The position numbers and the translations under genes were made by a program. This document shows, piece after piece, positions 1-5,187 of a DNA stretch of 5,187 nt; the stretch's first letter is position 1, and each line of letters opens with the position of its first letter. The stretch comes from JBOGZI01 sp050697275 (GTDB lineage Bacteria; Actinomycetota; Thermoleophilia; Solirubrobacterales; 70-9). Below the pieces are notes generated by a model. It saw only the letters and a list, made by a program, of their open reading frames with translations. It was not told the origin of the DNA and did no database searches. The stretch is taken from positions 1 to 5,187 of the forward strand of contig JBOGZI010000255.1 in the NCBI GenBank assembly GCA_050697275.1, in the 5' to 3' direction.

Positions 1-1
1 G

Positions 2-1920
2 ACCCGCACCGAGGACTCCGCCCGCGTCCTCTACTTCGACGGCGATCTTTGGCGCTCGCGCCTGCTACTCAACGATTCGCTGACGAATCCCAGCCCCTTG
101 GCGCTTGGTTCGTTGCCCCCGGAGCAACAAGCCGCGATCAGGTCGGCGCTGCCCAGCCAAACCGTGCCGGAGAGCCTCTACGCAGTGGGCGTGGCCTCGA
201 ACTCTCCATCGGTGGTGATCGCCTCGGGCCGCCCGGAGCCGGCGGGGACCGACCCTCCCGAGCCCGAGCCGCGCTCGGCGGTCATCACGGGTGGCGAGAC
301 AAGCGGTGGCGCTCCCGTTGACGTGTTCACGCTCAGCACCGGATCCGCCCGGCTGGTTGCGGGGGACGGAGACATCAGCGAGCCCCTGAATGCTGCGGAC
401 TGGGCGGTCGGAGTGCTGCGCTCCAGTGGCCAGGGCCTCGCCTACACAACAACCCGAGCCGGGAATATCAAGGCGCCCACTCCGCTGACATGCAACGTCT
501 TCACCCTCCCTTCCCCGGGAGATTGCCAGCCCAGCGACCTGAACGAGGAGGTGCAGAAGCAGAAGTCCGGCTCACTGGTCACGGTCGATACCTACGCGCT
601 CAACGGTTTTGCCTTCACGCCCAGCGGCGCGATCGGCTGGGCGGTCGGCGACAGGGGAGGGATCGCTCGCCTCGGTGGCGAGGGCGCCGGCGGCGGGGCG
701 ATCGAGGAGCCCGACCCGGATAGGGTCGGCGCGAAAACGGTCGCTGGCGTCTCAGGCGCGAGCGGATACCAGGGGCTCAGCGCCGGCGCCGCCGGTGAGG
801 TGGGGGCCGTGCCATCCCTCGTCGAGCGCCCGACGGTCAAGCTCGACGAGCCCCGCCTGATTCCAGCGGGCTCCCCCAGCCCGAGTAGCAACAACGTGCT
901 CAGGTACAGGGTGAGGTCGTTGGTGATGAGCCGCGACGGATCAGAGGGCTGGGCGATAGCTGGTGATGCATCAGGGAGCCCGAGCCAGCGGCAGGACACG
1001 CTCTTCCGCTATGACGGAGTCCGTTGGAGCGTCTGCGATCCCCTCGGGGTGACGGATCAGAAGGAGCCTGATCCCGCCTGTGAGGATCTCGCTGGCCTCC
1101 AGCGCAACGATCCCCCGGTCCAGCTTCGGGCTGCGGCGCGTGTGCCGCTCGAAAACGACTCCGATCCGACAAACGACGACGAGTTCGAGGTGGTCGCGCT
1201 TGGTTCGCGTTATAAGGCTCCGGGCAGCAACGCCCAACGCCCGGCGGTGCTCCGCTACCGCGACGGGCGCTGGTCGGTCGATCAGCAGGCGATGCTTGAA
1301 CTGGACCCGACTGGCGGGAGTGCCGTCAGCAATGAGTTCCACTCGGTCGTCTTCACCTCGCCCAACGACGGCTGGGCGGTGGGGGTCGACCAAGCGCCGG
1401 TGGGTCTCCGCGTCGCCCACTACGACGGCACGCGGTGGGTCGTGTGCACCGGCAACAACGCGGCGGCCTGCGGCGACTCTGCAAACCTAAACGAACGGAT
1501 ACTCCCCTTCGGCCAGAAGAGCAGCTACGTCCTGACCGCGGCCGGGCGGCGGGTCTACCTCGGCGGCACCAGGACCCCGCCCTCGGGCGGGTCGTACCCG
1601 TTCATAGCCTCGATCGACACCAGCGTCGCCGATCCTCGGTGGGAGCCTGAATATGACCCGGGGTGTGAGAGCAGAGACGCGGCAGGGGGCTGCGTCCCCG
1701 ACCCCGACAACCCCTCCGGGCCCGGAAAGCTGACGGCGCTCTCCGTCATCCCCGGTCCCGACGGGGACCGGGGATGGGCGTATGGCCTCTTCGGTCAGAA
1801 GACCCTGGGTGGCACCGCAGTCGGCGAGAACGACGCGACCGCCGCGATCGGCCAGGGAAGCGAGGCGGCGCTACTCCGCCTCGACCCCGATAGCCCGGAG
1901 TGCGCGCGTTGGTGCCTGTG
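2..1920 (+). other. N-terminal beta-propeller-like repeat region
   Basis: Blade-like units recur. The first is already in progress at the left edge (VLYFDGDLW, about residues 10-18), so more blades probably lie upstream. Signature strands are LYAVG at 176-190, DWAVG at 398-412, GWAVG at 635-649, GWAIA at 947-961, GWAVG at 1370-1384 and GWAYG at 1772-1786. Several are followed 20-30 residues later by a strand of the form RYDGxRW (RYDGVRW, RYRDGRW, HYDGTRW). The pattern resembles the Ycf48-like or BNR/WD40-type repeats found in exported bacterial proteins. The exact family and the blade count are uncertain by eye. Disulfide-sized Cys pairs follow the RW strand in at least two blades. Likely role is binding of a ligand or partner outside the cell (inference). 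Confidence 0.75.
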
Positions 1921-4900
1921 GCCGTCGGGTGGAGCCGGTGACGCCGGCGCAGCCGAAGACTACATGTTCGCAGCCGGCCCGTGCTCGAACTACGACAGCT
2001 GCTCGCCGGCCAAGCTACTGACGCTGATCTCGCCCGGGGGCGAGGAGGAGGCGTTCCTCACTCCCCAGAACGACAACGTCACCGCGCTGCATCCGATGCT
2101 CCAGCTCGACGGAGAGCGCTGCGCGACCACACAGCAATCCGAGGGCTGTTGGAGCGTCCTGCAGACGCCCTTCACCCTGAGCCCGAAGGCCCTGGCCGAG
2201 GGCTGGGCCTCGGTGGTCGCAAGCGCTCACGCGATGGCGCCCGACGGTCAAGGAGGCTTCTGGCTCGCCGCGCGTCAGGGGCTCGGACCGGTGCCTCATC
2301 CGAAGGACATCTTCTTCTACCACTACACGGATCGGATGCCGGTGCCGGTCTTCGAGGACGCGCCCCACCCGATCCGCGAAGAGATCACCGACGCCGCTCC
2401 AGGACCCGCGGGCGAGCTCTGGGTGACGACGAAGTCCGGAGTGGTCTACCGCTACGACCGAGTGCTCGGCTGGGATCGGCTGCCGATCCCTGGCTGGGAC
2501 CGAGGCAGCGTGATCACCCGCGCCTCCGCAGCCAACGCGGTCGCGGTGGGAGACGACGGCACGGGCGTGGTGGTAGGCGAGGGCGGCCGAATTGCCCAGG
2601 TCGGCCCCGGCGGCGTGCGCCTCGATGCAGCGGCGGGGATCCCCTGCGGCACGGCAAACGTCGCACCCTGTACCTCGGGTCACGACCTGGTCTCCGCTGC
2701 GGTGGCCGATGGGGTGGCTCTGGCGGGGGGCGAGGGCCGGGCGCTGGTCTGCCGCCAGGATGGGGGCCACTTCCAGCGGATCGCCCCGCTATCCGGGGCG
2801 GCGAGCAACGCAACGATCACCGACATCTCGATGCCGAGCGGCGGCGAGGCCTACCTCACCACCAGCACGGGCCAGGTCTTCGTTGGTCACGGCGGTGGGT
2901 GCTCGTGGAGCTGGACGGTTGAGAACCTGAACGAGGACGGCCAGCTCATCACCCTGAATGCTGCCGAACAGGGGATGCGGTTGAATGCGATCTCGGTCGA
3001 CGGCTCCGGGCGGGGGTACGCGGTCGGCGAGAAGGGGCTTCTTCTCGAGCGGCGGCCGGGCGCGAGCGAGCCGTGGCGGCGGGTGGAGGCGGGAGTCCGA
3101 GAGGACCTGTACTCGGTGGAGCTGCCCAATGGCTCGGGCTCCGGCGCCTTGATCGGGGGCAATCTCGGTTTGGTGCTCACGCTCCAGGACGGACGCTTTG
3201 AGGCGGTGCGAAACGCCGATACGACGGATCCGATTACGGCTGGTCTACCGACGGCAAACACGGCACGAATTGTCGGCCTCGCTCTCTCACCGGGCGTCTC
3301 TGACGGCCAAGTCGAGGCATGGGCGGTGTCGCAGGTTCCCACCGGGCTGGGCCGGCAGACCCGCGACCCGGCACCCGGGGCCATCCTTCACTACACCAAC
3401 GCACGGGACGAGCCGCTGCTCGACGGCGGGATGCGCCGCGCGGAGCCCCTTCCGGACAGCCCGGAGCCCGTCGATGAGGAGCTGAGCGTCGCTGCGTTCG
3501 GCCGCTCCGAATGCGTGACCACTGATGACCCCGACGGCACCTGCCGAGAGTTTCAAGCGAGCACAATGCTGAATGAGACGATCACCCAGGCCGCAGTGGA
3601 TGAGATCCTGGCGCGGGCGGATCCTGCCGGTGGAGTTGATCTCGCCGTGTTTACCGGCGACGTAAACCGCGCGGCGGGACGTGACAGCTCCTCGACACCG
3701 CTGGACGTCGACGTCATGCACCGGCGTTGGCTCGAGCTTGTCGGGGATCACGTGTCAGGGAGAAGCTCCGATGACGAGGGGCTTCCGTTCTACGGCGCGA
3801 TCGGGCCCCAAGACTTGAGCCAGGCCCAAGAGTGCCAGCTTGTGCCCGGCGGCTGCGTGGGCACGCGCCAGGCCGGTGTCGGCGCAAGCAACTTGTGGCG
3901 AAGGTCCTTTGCGGGCCGCTGGCCCGGCGAACCCAGGAGTCACGGCGAACTCAGCTTCGCCCCGGTCTCCTCGGGCGCCCCTGAGGCTCCTGATGGCGGG
4001 GCTGACACCCACTACGCAATGGACATCGAGCGGGCAGGCGAGAAGGTCGCCCGCCTGATCGTGCTCGACAACTCGTGGCGATCACTCGCGGGCTCAAATC
4101 CGCAGCAGAACCCGACCGAGGAGCAGCAGACCTGGCTTCAGCAGATGCTCTGCAAGCGCGGGTCGGCAGAGGACACCACGCAGAGGCCCTGCTCGCGCGA
4201 GCCCGATCAGCGCGCGCTGGTCCTGATGAACACCCCGACCTACTCCTACAACACCCAGGCCTCGGGCGGCACCGTGGAGACCGCCAGCGACCAGGCGAGC
4301 CTCGAGTCGATCCTGCTCACCGGCGAGGCCGACGCGGTGATCTCCGGCCGGCTCGGCTGGAACGGGCTCTACTACACGCTGGCGCCGGGGCTCCACTTCC
4401 CCTGCGTGGGCGACGAGCACCCCGCCCCCGACGGAAGCCAGGCGCCGCCGCCCGGCACCCCACCGGACTGCGAGGGGGCCCCAGGCGCAGGCGATAATCA
4501 GCCCGGGGCCCCGGGACCCCCGGGGCTCCCCGGCCAGGGGGGCAAGGGGGCGCTGCCCACCCTGGTCGCCTCCGGCGCCGGAGGCACCTTCGGGCCCCCC
4601 AACAACCCGGTCCCCGGCGACGCAAGCGACGGCTTCTGGCACGGCTACTCGCTGCTTCACCTCGACCTCGAGACGGGAGCGGTGCGGGTCGAGCAGCGCC
4701 CGATCTTCGACTGGCTCTCGATCCGCCGCCCGCAGGGGGACCCACCGGTCCGCTCCCTGCGCGCCAACCGGAGGCTCGAGCTGGAGGGCTTCGGCCGGGA
4801 GGCCGCCGCCGCCGACGTCCCGCTCCGCTACGACGAGATCGACTCACACGCGATCACCCACCGCTACGACCTGCTGGCGGCCGACCCGAGCAAGCCCTGG

Positions 4901-5187
4901 CTCCCGGCCACCGACGAGTCGCCACCCTCGGGCCTCAGCGCCGACGGGCCGGGGAGCTGCGGTCCCTACGTCTGCCTGCCCGAGAACGTCGGTCGGATCG
5001 ACGCGGTGAGCGGCACCGTCAGCGCCGGCAGGGGCAACTACCCCCGCACCTTCGCGGTCGCCCAGCTCTCGGCCGGAGAGCAGGCCGCCACCTACCCGCT
5101 CACCTTCGAGCCCAGGGCCTCCCTTCCGATGACGCCGCCGCCGCCCCCGCCGCCCCCGGCCCCGGTGGCGGTCCCCCCGCCCCCGCC
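2..5187 (+). CDS. Giant secreted beta-propeller / metallophosphoesterase-like protein, partial at both ends
   Basis: Codons starting at position 2 run without a stop to the right edge, giving about 1728 residues. Neither start nor stop is in the window. Third positions are strongly G/C. The translation has normal protein composition with recurring motifs, while the other frames give Arg/Pro/Ala-rich shadows. Domain order is: propeller-like blades (about residues 1-1145), a metallophosphoesterase-like domain (about 1160-1575), a beta-rich domain (about 1583-1705), and a Pro-rich tail (from about 1710). Twenty-eight cysteines, nearly all closely paired, suggest oxidised loops outside the cytoplasm. 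The expected signal peptide would lie upstream and is not visible. Family knowledge: such propellers usually bind ligands or proteins, and calcineurin-like domains hydrolyse phosphoesters with two metals. Here most metal ligands are changed, so I infer a binding or structural role. I do not recognise a named gene. The reading frame is near certain; the function is tentative. Confidence 0.93.
1747..1776. repeat. Perfect 13-bp inverted repeat with 4-nt loop inside the coding sequence
   Basis: The left arm CATCCCCGGTCCC (1747-1759) and right arm GGGACCGGGGATG (1764-1776) are exact reverse complements around the loop GACG. The hairpin lies in frame within the giant gene, encoding VIPGPDGDRG up to the Trp of a GWAYG blade motif. 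No T-tract follows, so it does not look like an intrinsic terminator. It could be a chance consequence of the Pro-Gly-Asp codons, an mRNA structure, or a relic of a small palindromic insertion. Confidence 0.85.
1895..2155 (+). other. Cysteine-rich connector between the two propeller-like halves
   Basis: Six cysteines fall within about 83 residues, as three close pairs: codons at 1901 and 1913, 1982 and 2000, 2120 and 2147. The clear GWAVG-type strand is absent here, and the segment is rich in Gly, Ala, Asp and Ser. I read it as loops, or an irregular blade, locked by disulfides between the first and second propeller-like arrays. It could equally be two degenerate blades of one continuous array. 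Assignment as a connector is inference from the motif gap and the cysteine density. Confidence 0.45.
2195..3430 (+). other. Second beta-propeller-like repeat region
   Basis: About seven blade-like units are visible. They include GFWLAA at 2255-2272, ELWVTT at 2414-2431 with a following RYD strand, GVVVGEGGRI at 2564-2593, an ALAGGEGRALV unit near 2720-2752, EAYLTTSTGQVF near 2848-2882, GYAVGEKG at 3014-3037, GALIGGNLG at 3143-3169 and EAWAVSQ at 3314-3334. The last is followed by an AILHYT strand ending near 3400. Units are spaced about 45-65 residues apart, as expected for propeller blades. Cysteines are rarer than in the first array: one close pair (2645 and 2669) and two isolated residues (2750 and 2900). 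A seven-bladed closed propeller is plausible but not provable from the sequence alone. Confidence 0.7.
4505..4549 (+). other. Short collagen-like Gly-X-Y stretch
   Basis: Five consecutive Gly-X-Y triplets are encoded: GAP, GPP, GLP, GQG, GKG. They lie in a Pro/Gly-rich loop of the metallophosphoesterase-like region, just after the Cys pair coded at 4403 and 4469. The run is far shorter than a stable collagen triple helix and is more likely a flexible or polyproline-type loop. The DNA is nearly all G and C and contains a perfect 14-nt palindrome at 4502-4515. Confidence 0.6.
4568..4585. repeat. Perfect 18-nt palindrome in coding sequence
   Basis: GCCTCCGGCGCCGGAGGC equals its own reverse complement. 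It encodes Ala-Ser-Gly-Ala-Gly-Gly in the Gly-rich loop near the end of the phosphoesterase-like region, shortly after another palindrome at 4502-4515. In DNA this GC-rich one such palindrome per few tens of kilobases is plausible by chance, so no function is claimed. Confidence 0.7.
4748..5116 (+). other. C-terminal beta-rich domain of unknown family
   Basis: The segment begins with VRSLRANRRLELEGFGRE and ends with TYPLTFEPR. In between are alternating hydrophobic stretches and an ITHRYDLL strand. A Cys pair (codons at 4958 and 4973, sequence CGPYVC) and the phrase GRIDAVSGTVSAGRG follow. The latter resembles the closing strands of bacterial Ig-like (Big_2-type) domains, but the likeness is weak. 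It directly follows the phosphoesterase-like core and precedes the proline-rich tail, so it may be a spacer or a small beta-sandwich. Family not recognised. Confidence 0.45.
5129..5187 (+). other. Proline-rich tail running off the right edge
   Basis: The encoded sequence is MTP followed by seven more Pro, then APVAV and at least four Pro, continuing past the window. Eight consecutive Pro codons (5135-5158) are all CCG or CCC. Such segments are usually extended linkers or cell-wall-spanning spacers in exported actinobacterial proteins (family knowledge). The C-terminus, and any membrane anchor, must lie beyond the window. Confidence 0.85.

Larger units (their letters stand above)
3479..4720 (+). 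other. Calcineurin-like metallophosphoesterase-type domain with degenerate active site
   Basis: Elements appear in the order expected for this fold. There is a beta strand SVAAFGRSE at 3485-3511 where a DxH motif is expected. LAVFTGDVNR at 3641-3670 matches the GD motif. YGAIGPQD at 3791-3814 sits where GNH[DE] is expected. RLIVLDNSW at 4052-4078 is a strand commonly seen in the family, and QQTWLQQML at 4124-4150 matches the usual WL helix. VLMNTPTY at 4220-4243 sits where a VxxHxP strand is expected, and ISGRLGW at 4340-4360 where SGHxH is expected. The TGD and the final Asp of GPQD are kept, but the motif I Asp/His, motif III Asn/His, motif IV His and both motif V His are replaced. An insert after motif V holds a Cys pair and a collagen-like stretch. 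The fold is likely; loss of normal two-metal catalysis is inferred. Confidence 0.7.

Noticed and set aside
1208..1216. TTATAAG as a promoter -10 element
   Set aside because: It lies inside the coding frame (Arg-Tyr-Lys), with no convincing -35 element or downstream gene start.
1747..1776. Hairpin as a rho-independent terminator
   Set aside because: No T-tract follows on either strand and the reading frame continues through it, so termination is not supported.
2015..2770. 251-residue open frame on the - strand
   Set aside because: It is antisense to a region with clear blade motifs in frame 2. Long antisense frames are common in high-GC3 genes, and its composition shows no family signature.
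1981..2922. 313-residue open frame on the + strand in another phase
   Set aside because: It overlaps the continuous frame, is dominated by Arg/Gly/Pro as expected from a shifted GC-rich gene, and has no recognisable motif.
3028..3047. 7-bp inverted repeat CGAGAAG / CTTCTCG with a 6-nt loop
   Set aside because: Stems of this length are expected by chance in a 5-kb GC-rich window, and it is explained by the Glu-Lys and Leu-Leu codons of a blade strand.
4094..4847. Two overlapping - strand open frames (188 and 176 residues)
   Set aside because: They mirror the very GC-rich part of the main gene. One is an Arg/Pro/Gly low-complexity translation, and neither has a recognisable domain.
1..5187. 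CRISPR array, tRNA/rRNA genes, insertion sequence ends
   Set aside because: No regularly spaced direct repeats, no cloverleaf or rRNA-like segment, and no transposase motifs were seen. The whole window is accounted for by one coding frame.

Overview
The whole window lies inside one very large gene on the + strand. Reading codons from position 2 gives about 1728 consecutive codons with no stop, up to the last complete codon at 5183-5185. Both ends are open, so the start codon, signal peptide and stop codon are all outside the window. There is no intergenic DNA, no second gene, no RNA gene and no promoter or terminator that I can support.

The DNA is very GC-rich (roughly 70%). Its third codon positions are mostly G or C, AGG is used for arginine, and lysine is scarce (about 19 codons). 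This suggests a high-GC actinobacterium, perhaps a soil lineage such as Thermoleophilia, but the taxonomy is inference only.

Layout of the encoded protein: (1) From the left edge to about 3430, a long array of beta-propeller-like blades. The recurring signature is a Gly-Trp-Ala-Val-Gly-type strand (GWAVG, DWAVG, GWAYG, GYAVG), often followed by a strand ending in RYDGxRW. There are about a dozen or more units, enough for two propellers. (2) From about 3480 to 4720, a domain laid out like a calcineurin-like metallophosphoesterase. A TGD motif, a GxxD motif, a VLDNSW strand, a TWLQQML helix and an SG-type turn appear in the expected order. However, most metal-binding histidines and asparagines are replaced, so it looks like a catalytically dead or altered version. 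A short collagen-like Gly-X-Y stretch sits in a loop of this region. (3) From about 4750 to 5116, a beta-rich C-terminal domain of unknown family. (4) From 5129 to the right edge, a proline-rich tail, probably a linker to more sequence.

The 28 cysteines fall almost entirely into close pairs, which points to disulfide-closed loops and an exported protein. The best inference is a giant secreted or surface protein that binds something through its propellers and a pseudo-phosphoesterase module. Three further features deserve attention: a perfect 13-bp hairpin inside the coding sequence at 1747-1776, a sharp rise in third-position GC after about 4085, and the loss of active-site residues.
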